Shown in pieces: positions 25,286 through 33,834 of a stretch of DNA of 47,233 nt. Positions within the stretch are counted from its first letter, which is position 1; each line of letters begins with the position of its first letter. Under the pieces are notes generated by a model. The model did not search any database, was not told the origin of the DNA, and saw only the letters and a program-made list of their open reading frames with translations. Origin of the DNA: Synergistaceae bacterium (GTDB taxonomy: Bacteria > Synergistota > Synergistia > Synergistales > Aminobacteriaceae); NCBI GenBank assembly GCA_031274425.1, contig JAISQE010000029.1:1-47233 (forward strand), in the 5' to 3' direction. Both the position numbers and the translations under genes were made by a program.

Positions 25286-25587
25286 AATTGGGCAAAGTTG
25301 TCGGATCGGTGGTCGCCACGCGCAAGCACGAACTCCTCGTCGGATACAAATTGCTCATCGTCCGTCAGCTCAAGCCGGGCCCCGACGGTTCGTTGATTCC
25401 GGCGCCGGGCAGCAGCGAGTTTACCGTGGCAGTCGATCTCGCCGGCGCCGGTGTGGGGGAGATCGTTCTTTTCACGACCGGCTCCCCCGCGCGGAATTCG
25501 GCTTCGGACTCGAGCGAATCCCCGGTTGACGAGGCAATAGTCGGAATAGTGGATTCGACCGACGTGAACGGAAACGAGGTCTGTTGA
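25282..25587 (+). CDS. pduN: Microcompartment vertex protein, BMC-P (PduN/EutN/CcmL type)
   Basis: 101-residue pentamer that caps the shell vertices and allows closure. The signature start MKLGKVVGSVVATRKHELLVGYKLLIVR and the later VAVDLAGAGVGEIVLFTTGS (both conserved across EutN/CcmL) are clear, as is AIVGIVDS near the end. ATG 25282 overlaps the preceding stop by 4 bases. It is the only BMC-P gene in the operon. Confidence 0.94.
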   Translation: MKLGKVVGSVVATRKHELLVGYKLLIVRQLKPGPDGSLIPAPGSSEFTVAVDLAGAGVGEIVLFTTGSPARNSASDSSESPVDEAIVGIVDSTDVNGNEVC

Positions 25588-25588
25588 C

Positions 25589-26554
25589 ATGGGGAGGGTC
25601 TATACGAGGACTGGCGACGGGGGAACCACCCGCCTCGGAAACAACGAAAAAGTTCCCAAGGATTCGCGCAGGGTCGGACTTTATGGAGTGCTGGACGAGG
25701 CGACTTCCGCGTTGGGGATGGCGCGGGCCGTTTCGCCCGCTCCCGTGGAGGCGGCGATTCGAGAGCTTCAGGCGGAGCTGATAAAGCTAATGACTCGCAT
25801 TTCTTTGTACGATCCTGATTGCCCGGTCATTTCCGCCTCGGACGTCGAGGCCCGCATTGAGTCGATACGAGAGATAGTCCCAATGCCGGACGTATTTGTC
25901 GAACCAGGCGAGAGCGCGGCCGGCGCGGCTCTGCATCTTGCGCGCGCCATACTTCGAAGGGCCGAACGCGAGGCGGTGACGCTCGGTCGGGAAGAAAACT
26001 TCAACGCCGACGACCTCAAACTCGTCAACAGGATGTCGGACTATGTTTATGCGTTGGCCGAGTGGGCGGATTACGAGGAGAAAGTAGCCAGCATAACGCG
26101 CCTTGTGGTAGAGCGAGTCGGCTTGCAAAAGCGTTGCGTCGAGGATGTGAGCCTTGACGCGGCGGAGACCCTGATAGTCGCGATGAAACGCAAAGCTGCC
26201 GAGGTGGGTGTTCCTATGGCGATGGCCGTGTGCGATTTGGCGGGAAGGCTTATTTTGTTTGCGCGACAGGATGGAGTCCTTCCGATCAGCGTTGATCTAG
26301 CCAGTAAGAAGGCGTTTACAGCCACGCAGCTCAAATGCCCCACCTCGGAGCTCGCGAAGGCGACAGCGCCGGGGGCGATGCTCTGGGGGTTGCAGGCGAA
26401 CTCGGATCTCGTCGTGTTCGGCGGCGGGATACCGCTTACGTGCGGTGGAAAAGTTATCGGAGCGGTTGGCGTCAGCGGAGGCACGGTAGACGAGGATGTC
26501 GCCGTAGCGGAAGCGGCTTTGAATATTTGGGATAACATTAAAATTAAGAGGTGA
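25589..26554 (+). CDS. pduO: PduO: cob(I)alamin adenosyltransferase with C-terminal GlcG/HbpS-like domain
   Basis: 321-residue two-domain protein. Residues 1-~175 are a PduO-type ATP:cob(I)alamin adenosyltransferase with VYTRTGDGGTTRL at the start, LYGVLDEATSALG, FVEPGESAAGAALHLARA and LKLVNRMSDYVYALAEW (Asp, Arg and Asn positions of the ATP/cobalamin site kept). Residues ~185-321 are a DUF336/GlcG-like domain (AVCDLAGRLILFARQDG, FGGGIPL, GAVGVSGGTVDED), as in full-length PduO, where it binds heme. It supplies adenosylcobalamin for the dehydratase inside the compartment. It starts 1 base after the pduN stop. Confidence 0.94.
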   Translation: MGRVYTRTGDGGTTRLGNNEKVPKDSRRVGLYGVLDEATSALGMARAVSPAPVEAAIRELQAELIKLMTRISLYDPDCPVISASDVEARIESIREIVPMPDVFVEPGESAAGAALHLARAILRRAEREAVTLGREENFNADDLKLVNRMSDYVYALAEWADYEEKVASITRLVVERVGLQKRCVEDVSLDAAETLIVAMKRKAAEVGVPMAMAVCDLAGRLILFARQDGVLPISVDLASKKAFTATQLKCPTSELAKATAPGAMLWGLQANSDLVVFGGGIPLTCGGKVIGAVGVSGGTVDEDVAVAEAALNIWDNIKIKR

Positions 26555-26559
26555 GCGCG

Positions 26560-27960
26560 TTGGTTGATCAAGAAATGCTCGTGAAGGATGTGACGCGCAG
26601 GGTTATTGCCCTTCTGGGCGAAGGTATCCCAGACGAGAGAACGATTGGGTACGACTCCGTCGACAGCGCCGTTAAAGCTGCCGTCAAGGCACAGCGCGCG
26701 TGGCAATGGGACTTCCTCCTAGAGGAGCGAATAAGGATCATTAATGGGATGCGGCGCGAACTGCTGGACGACAAAATTATTGAAGAGCTTTCTGTGCTTG
26801 CGGCCGAGGAAACCGGCATGGGAAGAGTGAGCGACAAGATAATCAAAAAACGCCTTTCTATCGAGAAGACGCCGGGGCCGGAGTTTTTCCGCGTGAACGC
26901 CCTCACCGGCGATCACGGTCTGGTGTTGGAGGAGCTATCCCCCTTCGGGGTTATCGCCGCGATCACTCCGTCGACTAATCCGGTGGCGTCGATTTTCAAC
27001 AACGCGATCTGTATCCTCGCCGGAGGCAACGGCGTCGTTTTCGCTCCTCACCCCAGCGCGGTGCGCTCCACGCTCAGGGCGGTCGAACTGGTCTGCCAAG
27101 CCTTCGAAAGACTTGGAGCGCCTAACGGTTTAGTCGTTACCCTCACGAAGCCCAGCATGGAGAACCTCGAAAAGCTGATGAGCCATCCTTCCATAAAAAT
27201 GATTTCCGCGACCGGAGGCCCCGGAGTGGTAAAAGCCGCTCTGTCCTCGGGGAAACCGGCGATCGGCGCGGGCCCCGGCAACCCGCCGGTGCTGGTGGAC
27301 GAGACCGCCGACCTCAGAAAGGCCGCAATCGATATCATCATGGGTTGTTCATTCGACAATAACCTCACCTGTATCGCGGAAAAAGAACTCTTCGCGGTCA
27401 ACTGCATTGCGGACGAACTGAAAAAACACATGCTCGAAAGCGGTCTGGCGTTCGAGTTGAAAAACCCCGAAGAGGTCAAGTCTCTGCTTGCCGTTACGTT
27501 GAAGAACGACAAGGAGCCGAACAAATCGATGGTCGGCAAAAGCCCGCAATACCTCCTCTCGAAGATAGGAGTCAAGATACCCGAGAAGGTACGGCTCATT
27601 TTGATCGAAACCCCGGAAAGTCATCCGTTTGTTCAAGAAGAGATGATGATGCCGATACTTCCCCTTGTACGTGTCTCCGATTTCGAGGAAGGACTGGAGG
27701 CGTCTTTGCGAGCGGAACACGGCTACCGGCATTCCGCCGTCATACACAGCACGAACATAAACCATATGAGCGTCATGGCGCGCGCGATGGAGACGACGCT
27801 TTTCACCAAGAACGCGCCGTCGTACGCCTCCATAGGTTACGGCGGAGACTGTCCGACGGCTTTCACCATAGCGACCACGACAGGGCAGGGGCCGACGACG
27901 CCGTTGTCGTTCTGCCGCACGAGGCGTTGCACGCTGTCCGGTTCGTTCCGTATAGTATAG
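26560..27960 (+). CDS. pduP: CoA-acylating propionaldehyde dehydrogenase
   Basis: About 466 residues; oxidises the aldehyde made by the dehydratase to propionyl-CoA (or 3-hydroxypropionyl-CoA) with NAD+. ALDH fold with the catalytic Cys at about residue 271 (DNNLTCIAEKE) and AITPSTNPVASIFNNAI for cofactor binding; the end RTRRCTLSGSFRIV is typical of PduP. The N-terminal helix (VDQEMLVKDVTRRVIALLG) matches known encapsulation peptides. No ATG fits the start: GTG 26551 overlaps the pduO stop, but TTG 26560 has GAGGTG 6 bases upstream and is preferred. It lies between the cofactor gene pduO and the cofactor recycler pduS. Confidence 0.95.
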   Translation: MVDQEMLVKDVTRRVIALLGEGIPDERTIGYDSVDSAVKAAVKAQRAWQWDFLLEERIRIINGMRRELLDDKIIEELSVLAAEETGMGRVSDKIIKKRLSIEKTPGPEFFRVNALTGDHGLVLEELSPFGVIAAITPSTNPVASIFNNAICILAGGNGVVFAPHPSAVRSTLRAVELVCQAFERLGAPNGLVVTLTKPSMENLEKLMSHPSIKMISATGGPGVVKAALSSGKPAIGAGPGNPPVLVDETADLRKAAIDIIMGCSFDNNLTCIAEKELFAVNCIADELKKHMLESGLAFELKNPEEVKSLLAVTLKNDKEPNKSMVGKSPQYLLSKIGVKIPEKVRLILIETPESHPFVQEEMMMPILPLVRVSDFEEGLEASLRAEHGYRHSAVIHSTNINHMSVMARAMETTLFTKNAPSYASIGYGGDCPTAFTIATTTGQGPTTPLSFCRTRRCTLSGSFRIV

Positions 27961-28013
27961 AGTAAAATAGAAATAGCTGGACATTCGCGCAAGAGGGGGA
28001 GATCGCCACGGGC

Positions 28014-29357
28014 TTGCTTGAAGATGTCAAAAACGCGGGAGTCGTCGGTGCTGGCGGCGCGGGTTTTCCTACGCACGTCAAACTGGATTGCAAGGTCGAA
28101 TATCTGATCGTCAACGCGGCTGAATGCGAACCGTTGCTTGCGACGGACAAGTACATCATGAATGCCTATCCCGACGAAATCGTCGAAGGAGTTTGCGCGG
28201 TCGCGGATCACGTTTCGGCAAGCAAGGCGTTTATAGCGATCAAAAGCGTCAACCAGAAAGAAACGGGCAGCGTTCGCGACGCCATATCGAGGCTCCGGCG
28301 AAACGTCGAAGTTTTCCCGCTGGATAACTATTATCCCGCCGGAGACGAACAGATGGTCGTATACGACGTCACGGGCCGTACGGTTCCCCCGTCCGGGATC
28401 CCGCTCGAAGTTGGGGCGGTGGTGTCGAACGTGGCGACTATTTTGAATATCCATGACGCGATGCGCGGACATCCGGTTACCCACAAATTTTTGACCGTTA
28501 CCGGCGAAGTGCTTCGCCCTATGATTTTAAAAGTTCCGATAGGGACCGCTTTTGAAGAATGTCTGAATGCTTGCGGCGGCGTTTCGCTCGCCGATTTCAA
28601 GGTCATCGACGGAGGCCCGATGATGGGCACCGTCGCTGACGACGCGGATATAGGCTCGAAACGCGTGACCAAAACGACGTCTGGAATCATCATCATCCCG
28701 GATAAGGATAATTTTGTGTCAAGACAGCACGACACCGTCGTCGAGAAAATACTGAACAGGGCTAAATCCGCCTGCATTCAATGTACTTTTTGCACCGACA
28801 TGTGCCCAAGGCGGCTGATCGGGCATAAGATCAGGCCGCACATGGTAATGCGCCGGATGTCCACGATGGACTTCGGCGTTGCCCTGAGCGCCGATTCGAT
28901 TTTGGAAGAGGCGCTGATCTGTTGCGAGTGCGGTATATGCGAGGCTTTTGCCTGCCCTATGGCGCTGTCTCCAAGACAGGTGAACAAATATGTGAAAAAA
29001 CAACTTTCCGGCGTTCGTTACAACAAGACCGATGAACCGCTGGTTCCGTCCGACATGCGAGCATACAGGAAAATCGCGCCGTCGAAAATCATGGCGAGAA
29101 TGGGGCTTTGGGGGTTATATGCGAATAAAGCGAATGACTTCGCGGAGTTGTCGCCCGAAACCGTTCGGATACCGATAAAGCAGCACATCGGCGCTCCGGC
29201 CCGGCCGGCTGTGCAACCCGGAGAATCGGTGTCGTGCGGCCAGTTGATCGCGGAAGCCGACGGACGCGTCAGCGCCCACGTCCATGCCAGCATCGACGGC
29301 GTCGTCACGGAAGTCGAAAATTTTATCGAAATAAAACGCAACCGCCCCGAATCGTAA
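28014..29357 (+). CDS. pduS: PduS: RnfC-like flavo-iron-sulfur protein (cobalamin reductase / electron transfer)
   Basis: 447-residue protein of the RnfC/Nqo1 family. The N-terminal GVVGAGGAGFPTH and NAAECEPLLATD form the flavin/NADH site. Two [4Fe-4S] motifs follow: CIQCTFCTDMCP (Cys 254, 257, 260, 264) and CCECGICEAFACP (around 303-314). A C-terminal SLBB/barrel-sandwich part ends it. In Salmonella, PduS reduces cob(III/II)alamin for PduO and may pass electrons through PduT. Start is TTG 28014 with GAGGGGG 13 bases upstream; the weak, distant ribosome site suggests lower expression. It is adjacent to pduT, as usual. Confidence 0.93.
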   Translation: MLEDVKNAGVVGAGGAGFPTHVKLDCKVEYLIVNAAECEPLLATDKYIMNAYPDEIVEGVCAVADHVSASKAFIAIKSVNQKETGSVRDAISRLRRNVEVFPLDNYYPAGDEQMVVYDVTGRTVPPSGIPLEVGAVVSNVATILNIHDAMRGHPVTHKFLTVTGEVLRPMILKVPIGTAFEECLNACGGVSLADFKVIDGGPMMGTVADDADIGSKRVTKTTSGIIIIPDKDNFVSRQHDTVVEKILNRAKSACIQCTFCTDMCPRRLIGHKIRPHMVMRRMSTMDFGVALSADSILEEALICCECGICEAFACPMALSPRQVNKYVKKQLSGVRYNKTDEPLVPSDMRAYRKIAPSKIMARMGLWGLYANKANDFAELSPETVRIPIKQHIGAPARPAVQPGESVSCGQLIAEADGRVSAHVHASIDGVVTEVENFIEIKRNRPES

Positions 29358-29399
29358 CACAAGCCGCAATACGAACGGGCAATTGAGGAGGCGCGTAGG

Positions 29400-29948
29400 A
29401 TGGATACCATAGGGTTTGTGGAACTTTCCAGTATCGCCAGCGGCATCGAGATAGCGGACGCTATGCTTAAAACCGCCAACATCAATCTGGTATTCGCGAA
29501 GGCATCGTGTCCGGGAAAGTACTACATTCTCATCAACGGACAGGTAGCCAACGTCGAAAAGGCGATAAACGTGGGGATCGAGATGGGCAAGGGGTTTGTC
29601 GTGTCGTCCCTGGTCCTCCCCAAAATACATCAAAAGGTGATTCTCGCCATCAATATGTCCGGTTTGACGAACAATAAAGTCGACGCCATCGGCGTGATGG
29701 AGTTTTATTCCGTTACGTCGTCGCTTATAGCGGCGGATACGGCCGTCAAAGCCGCTCCTGTCAACATAATCGACATCAGGCTGGGGACCGGCATCGGCGG
29801 CAAGAGTTTCGTCGTGATCTGCGGCGACACTTCGTCCGTCAAAGACGCGGTCGACGCCGCCTCGTCCGTCAGGACCGAGGAAGGAATGCTGGTCAACAAG
29901 GTCATCGTCTCGAAACCGGATAAAAAGCTTTTGTCCAGTTTGTTTTAA
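29400..29948 (+). CDS. pduT: PduT: tandem BMC shell trimer with iron-sulfur site
   Basis: 182-residue BMC-T protein with two BMC domains (1-~90 and ~95-180). Cys37 in the loop KASCPGKY is at the position that, in known PduT, binds a [4Fe-4S] cluster at the trimer axis, so it can carry electrons across the shell to PduS. Other conserved parts are IGFVELSSIASGIEIADAML and VGIEMGKGFVVSSLVLPKIH. A strong GAGGAGG precedes ATG 29400. Confidence 0.94.
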   Translation: MDTIGFVELSSIASGIEIADAMLKTANINLVFAKASCPGKYYILINGQVANVEKAINVGIEMGKGFVVSSLVLPKIHQKVILAINMSGLTNNKVDAIGVMEFYSVTSSLIAADTAVKAAPVNIIDIRLGTGIGGKSFVVICGDTSSVKDAVDAASSVRTEEGMLVNKVIVSKPDKKLLSSLF

Positions 29949-29961
29949 AGGAGACAGTTTC

Positions 29962-30618
29962 ATGATGCCCACGGTCGCGGACAAATATGAAATCAACCCG
30001 GACAAGTTGAGCGAAGTCATAAAAAGGGCGGTCGAAAAATATGTCCGAAACCCTTATGTCATGGCGGAGATCTCAAACAGGCATATCCATATTTCAAGGG
30101 TGGACCTAGATGCGCTTTTCGGCGAAGGTTACGAATTGACGCCGATGAAAGAACTGCTGCCCGGCCAGTACGCCTGCGACGAGACCGTTGCCGTCGTCGG
30201 CCGAAAGGGCAGGTTTGAGAGGGTCAGACTGCTCGCCCCGATAAGGGGGAAGACTCAGCTCGAAATATCCATGACCGATAGTTTTCTGCTTGGAGTAGAA
30301 GCGCCGGTCAACATATCCGGTGACTTGCGGAGCGCGGCGACTGTCGCGATAGAGAATCCGCAAAACGGAGCGAAGATAGAACGAGCCTGCGCCATCGTGG
30401 CGTTGCGTCACATACATTTGTCTTTGGAATTCGCGAAGCGCTACGGCCTGAGAGATCAACAGGTCGTCGCCGTCGAGTTCGAGGGCCCGAGGGCCGTTAC
30501 GTTCGGCAATGTCCTGCTTCGGGTGTCGAAAGACTTTACGGACGAGATGCACCTGGACATCGACGAGGCCAACGCCGGCGGCATTAAAAACGGTGATTAC
30601 GGAAGAATTATAGTTTGA
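29962..30618 (+). CDS. pduL: PduL: phosphate propanoyltransferase
   Basis: 218-residue phosphotransacylase that turns propionyl-CoA + Pi into propionyl-phosphate + CoA and thereby recycles CoA in the lumen. The two beta-barrel zinc sites are intact: NRHIHIS (His41, His43), RHIHLS (His150, His152) and EMHLDIDEAN (His197). The extra N-terminal helix (residues ~9-30, KLSEVIKRAVEKYV) fits an encapsulation peptide, as reported for compartment PduL proteins. AAAGGAGAC precedes ATG 29962 (or 29965). No propionate kinase follows, so acyl-phosphate must be used by an enzyme encoded elsewhere. Confidence 0.95.
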   Translation: MMPTVADKYEINPDKLSEVIKRAVEKYVRNPYVMAEISNRHIHISRVDLDALFGEGYELTPMKELLPGQYACDETVAVVGRKGRFERVRLLAPIRGKTQLEISMTDSFLLGVEAPVNISGDLRSAATVAIENPQNGAKIERACAIVALRHIHLSLEFAKRYGLRDQQVVAVEFEGPRAVTFGNVLLRVSKDFTDEMHLDIDEANAGGIKNGDYGRIIV

Positions 30619-30634
30619 CTGAGGGGGAATTGTT

Positions 30635-31723
30635 ATGGAAAGACGTATCTACGCGCCATCTAAGTATATTCAAGGTTCTGGAGAAATTTTCAAGCTTCCG
30701 GATTATATCAAGCCTCTTGGTAAAAAGGGCGCCTTCACGATTGCGAGTCCGGGTACCATCGAACGGTATGGCGATAGAATCAAAAAGAGCTTCGCCGATG
30801 CGTCTTTCAAAATAGAAGTCGCTCCATTTAATCGCGAGTGCAGCAAAAGAGAGATAGACTCGCTCATCGAGAAACTCAAAAAAGCCGATCTTGACGTCGT
30901 CGTCGGAATTGGAGGGGGGAAGGCAATAGACACCGCCAAGGCCGTTTCTCATTACACCGGGTTGCCGGTGGTGATTGTCCCTACAATCGCTTCGACAGAC
31001 GCCCCATGCAGCGCGCTTGCCGTCATCTATACCGACGGCGGCGTGTTCGAGAACTATCTTTTCCTCAAAAACAACCCCAATGTTGTCATCGTCGATGTCG
31101 ACGTCATTGCCTCGGCTCCCGCGAGGCTCCTTGTTTCCGGCATGGGAGACGCTCTTTCGACGTATTTCGAGGCCAGAGCCTGCGACATATCGCGCGCTAC
31201 GGCAATCAGCGGCGGCAAACCGTCCAAAACGGCCGTGGCGCTGGCCGAGCTCTGCTACAACATCCTCATCGAAGACGGACTCAAGGCTAAGATATCCGTC
31301 GAGAATCATGTGGTCTCCACGGCGCTGGAAAATATCATCGAGGCCAACACCTTTCTGAGCGGGGTAGGTTTCGAGAGCGGCGGTCTCGCGGCAGCGCATG
31401 CCATCCACAATGGATTTACGGTACTTCCAGAGACGCATTCATGCTACCACGGCGAAAAAGTCGCGTTTGGAACCATCGTTCAGCTTGTGATCGAGGACGC
31501 CAGCGACGATCACATATTCGAGGTGATCACGTTCTGCAAGACCGTCGGCCTGCCGACGACTCTTGCGCAACTTGGGGTGAAAGACGTAACTCCGGAAAAA
31601 ATCAAGGCTGTCGCCGCGGCGAGCTGCGCCGAAGGCGAAACGATTTACAACATGCACACGGAGATCACAGTCGAAAAGGTAATGGCCGCCATCACAATAG
31701 CCGACAAACTTGGAGGCATGTAA
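30635..31723 (+). CDS. gldA: Glycerol dehydrogenase-family (GldA) alcohol dehydrogenase
   Basis: 362-residue NAD-dependent, metal-dependent polyol dehydrogenase. It has the nucleotide loop GIGGGKAIDTAKA (residues 91-103) and metal ligands Asp172 (GMGDALSTYFEA), His255 (AAAHAIHNG) and His272 (CYHGEKVAFG), the GldA set. As the last gene of the operon it takes the place of the alcohol dehydrogenase PduQ, so it may regenerate NAD+ by reducing aldehyde or hydroxyketone. Alternatively it oxidises glycerol to dihydroxyacetone, which would point to glycerol as the growth substrate. No targeting helix is seen at its N-terminus. GGGGG precedes ATG 30635. A terminator follows. Confidence 0.9.
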   Translation: MERRIYAPSKYIQGSGEIFKLPDYIKPLGKKGAFTIASPGTIERYGDRIKKSFADASFKIEVAPFNRECSKREIDSLIEKLKKADLDVVVGIGGGKAIDTAKAVSHYTGLPVVIVPTIASTDAPCSALAVIYTDGGVFENYLFLKNNPNVVIVDVDVIASAPARLLVSGMGDALSTYFEARACDISRATAISGGKPSKTAVALAELCYNILIEDGLKAKISVENHVVSTALENIIEANTFLSGVGFESGGLAAAHAIHNGFTVLPETHSCYHGEKVAFGTIVQLVIEDASDDHIFEVITFCKTVGLPTTLAQLGVKDVTPEKIKAVAAASCAEGETIYNMHTEITVEKVMAAITIADKLGGM

Positions 31724-31788
31724 AAACAACCCATCTTTCCCATTGATTTCCCACTGAGGTTGTAAGAGATTTTAAAAGAAAGTTTTGG

Positions 31789-31837
31789 AAAAAGGACTCC
31801 CGAACCCTTGTCATGAAGGGTTTTAGGAGTCCTTTTT
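31789..31837 (+). terminator. Strong intrinsic terminator ending the microcompartment operon
   Basis: A 12-base outer stem (AAAAAGGACTCC at 31789-31800 with GGAGTCCTTTTT at 31826-31837) encloses a second 7-base stem (AACCCTT at 31803-31809 with AAGGGTT at 31816-31822) and ends in a T run. It lies 66 bases after the last operon gene. Confidence 0.9.
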
Positions 31838-31976
31838 CGTGTGACCCGCATAGGTGGCGGGCGTCCGCTACGGCAAGCGAGACAGAGGCCGTGGCGCTGC
31901 GCCGGAAAAGTGCGAACAGAAGTGCAATTCCAGAGGCGCTGTGTTAATATAACTCACTGGAAGGAAGGTGAAAATT

Positions 31977-32666
31977 GTGGACGATGCAAAAGATGTAAAA
32001 GATGTAAAAATCGAAACGATACCGAACCGCGCAAGTGGGATGGACATGTTTCTTTTCGAGACGGACGACCATGTCAAGATCATCTGCGTTTTGCAGCCCG
32101 ACATGACGCCTTTGGTTTCTACTTTCCACTTCGTGCAGGCTGCTCTTCACCTTGTAAATCCGTTGACCAGCAGCGAGAAAATCTTTTTGAACAATGCCTT
32201 GACGCAGTATCAGAACACGCAGAGGACCCCCGCCCTCAACCAGATATTTTGCAAAGAGATGCCCCTCGAACAATTTCCAGGGGTCAAAGAAGTGCTGGGC
32301 GACTCCGAAATGTTGCAGACTACCCGGTACCTTGGCCTCGGGTTGTTGCTCGATTTTATAGCGAGCGAGCACATGTTCGCCGACCTGCCCAAGAGACCTG
32401 CGCCCGTCCCCGCAAAGAGCGGGACCAATTGGCTGCCGGAGCTCATCCTCGTCGCCGCTATCCGCCGAATGATCACCATGTTCAGCTACCGCCAGGGTTA
32501 TTGGGAGAAGGTTCCGGTCCAGGAGCGCTTGTCGGAGGATCCCCGCTTGATGTTGCCCACATTGACGAAGCTTATCGAGAAATGCGCCGAGCAGAACGAG
32601 CTGCAGAAGACTTTGGACGACTTGCAGGTTCATCTTGAAAAAGCGGCGTCGTTGTTGCAAAAGTAG
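31977..32666 (+). CDS. Unrecognised soluble protein
   Basis: 229 residues with no family I recognise. No signal peptide or membrane segment. The first residues form a triplet repeat (DAK DVK DVK) encoded by a 9-base tandem repeat at 31983-32009. The middle is hydrophobic-helical (VSTFHFVQAALHLVN, LGLGLLLDFIASEHMF) and the end is a predicted coiled coil (EQNELQKTLDDLQVHLEKAASLLQ). GTG 31977 is preferred because AAGGAAGG lies 8 bases upstream; GTG 31968 would overlap that site. Terminators lie on both sides, so it is a single-gene unit. Codon use looks like the neighbours. Its link to the microcompartment, if any, is unknown. Confidence 0.75.
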   Translation: MDDAKDVKDVKIETIPNRASGMDMFLFETDDHVKIICVLQPDMTPLVSTFHFVQAALHLVNPLTSSEKIFLNNALTQYQNTQRTPALNQIFCKEMPLEQFPGVKEVLGDSEMLQTTRYLGLGLLLDFIASEHMFADLPKRPAPVPAKSGTNWLPELILVAAIRRMITMFSYRQGYWEKVPVQERLSEDPRLMLPTLTKLIEKCAEQNELQKTLDDLQVHLEKAASLLQK

Positions 32667-32719
32667 CGGAGTCGACTTTATTCCTCGCGTCGTTTGTCGT
32701 GAAAATCATCCTCGGTGCC

Positions 32720-32747
32720 AAGAGGGCCGCCTTAGGCGGCCCTCTTT
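32720..32747 (+). terminator. Intrinsic terminator
   Basis: A perfect 12-base stem, AAGAGGGCCGCC (32720-32731) with GGCGGCCCTCTT (32735-32746), around a 3-base loop TTA, ending in a short T run. It is 54 bases after the unrecognised gene. The stem is symmetric enough that it could also act on the minus strand. Confidence 0.8.
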
Positions 32748-32897
32748 CGCCGTCTGAGGGCGCGGGGGCCGTGATAGAATATTTTTGTAAAATTTCCAAA
32801 AAAGGAAGCCCTCTGACCGAGCTGTTCGAGTCGTCGCTCGACACGCCGGGCGGGTACGGGAGCGAGAATTTATTTTTAGTTCGGGAGGAGTTTTATT

Positions 32898-33797
32898 GTG
32901 AAGAACGTGGAAGGGGTATTTGCGCCTATTGCGACGCCTTTCGGGGCGAACGGGGAGATCGATTTCGGAAAGTATGCCGAGAATCTGGCGAAGTTCGATA
33001 AGACGGGACTCGCGGGCATTGTGGTGCTGGGGAGCAACGGAGAGTTTACGATGCTCTCCCGAGAGGAGAAACTCGACCTCATTGCCGCGGTCCGCAAAGG
33101 AGTGGGAGCGGACAAGGCGGTGATCGCGGGAACGGGTTGCGAGTCTCTCAAAGAAACAATCGAGGTTACCAAGGTCGCGGCGGACCGGGGCGCGGATGTG
33201 GCATTGGTGATTAACCCTTGCTATTACAAGCGAGATCTCACCGAATTGACGCTCGAGAAGTTTTTCGCCGCCGTGGCGGACGCGTCCCCTATTCCCGTGA
33301 TGATCTACAACATGCCCGGCAACAGCGGAATCAACCTTCCATCGATCCTTGTGACGAGGCTTTCCGCGCACAAAAACATCGTGGGCGTGAAGGACTCCGG
33401 CGGGAACATCGTACAGATCTCGGAGATCATCGCGGGCGTTCCGTCCGACTTTTCCGTGTTCGCGGGATCGGGCAGCTATCTCTTTGCGACGACCACGCTG
33501 GGAGGCAAGGGGGGAACTTTGGCCGTGGCGAACGTCGCGCCGGACATCTGCGCGGAGATCTACGCTCTGTGCCTGAAAAAGGAGTACGAGAAGGCGCGTA
33601 AGCTCCAACTCGATATTCTGCAACTCAACGCCTGCGTGACGAGCCGCTACGGCATAGGCGGCATGAAAGCCGCGATGGATCTGGCCGGATTCTTCGGCGG
33701 GCTCCCAAGGCCGCCTTTACAGCCCGCGACCGAGGCCATGGTCGCCGACATTCGGACGCAGATAGAAAAACTGGGGCTTTTGGGCAAATACAAATAG
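32898..33797 (+). CDS. Dihydrodipicolinate synthase-family aldolase/lyase
   Basis: 299-residue class I aldolase of the DapA/NanA superfamily, which makes or splits pyruvate (or another 2-oxo acid) adducts. Schiff-base Lys165 (IVGVKDSGGN), catalytic Tyr137 (MIYNMPGNSG) and the GSNGEF motif (45-50) are present. The canonical Thr-Thr pair of lysine-pathway DapA is not seen at that loop (SNGE), so a catabolic aldolase, for example a 4-hydroxy-2-oxoglutarate aldolase-like enzyme, is more likely than lysine synthesis. Start is GTG 32898 with GGGAGGAG 9 bases upstream. It precedes the dipeptidase and TRAP genes but has its own untranslated gap on both sides. Confidence 0.87.
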   Translation: MKNVEGVFAPIATPFGANGEIDFGKYAENLAKFDKTGLAGIVVLGSNGEFTMLSREEKLDLIAAVRKGVGADKAVIAGTGCESLKETIEVTKVAADRGADVALVINPCYYKRDLTELTLEKFFAAVADASPIPVMIYNMPGNSGINLPSILVTRLSAHKNIVGVKDSGGNIVQISEIIAGVPSDFSVFAGSGSYLFATTTLGGKGGTLAVANVAPDICAEIYALCLKKEYEKARKLQLDILQLNACVTSRYGIGGMKAAMDLAGFFGGLPRPPLQPATEAMVADIRTQIEKLGLLGKYK

Positions 33798-33834
33798 CCG
33801 GGTGTTTTTTGCTTTCGCCTCCGCCTCGATCTTT

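Noticed and set aside
31944-32660. 238-codon minus-strand frame opposite the unrecognised gene
   Set aside because: The plus-strand frame has a good ribosome site and is placed between terminators in its own orientation; the antisense product is low in plausibility.
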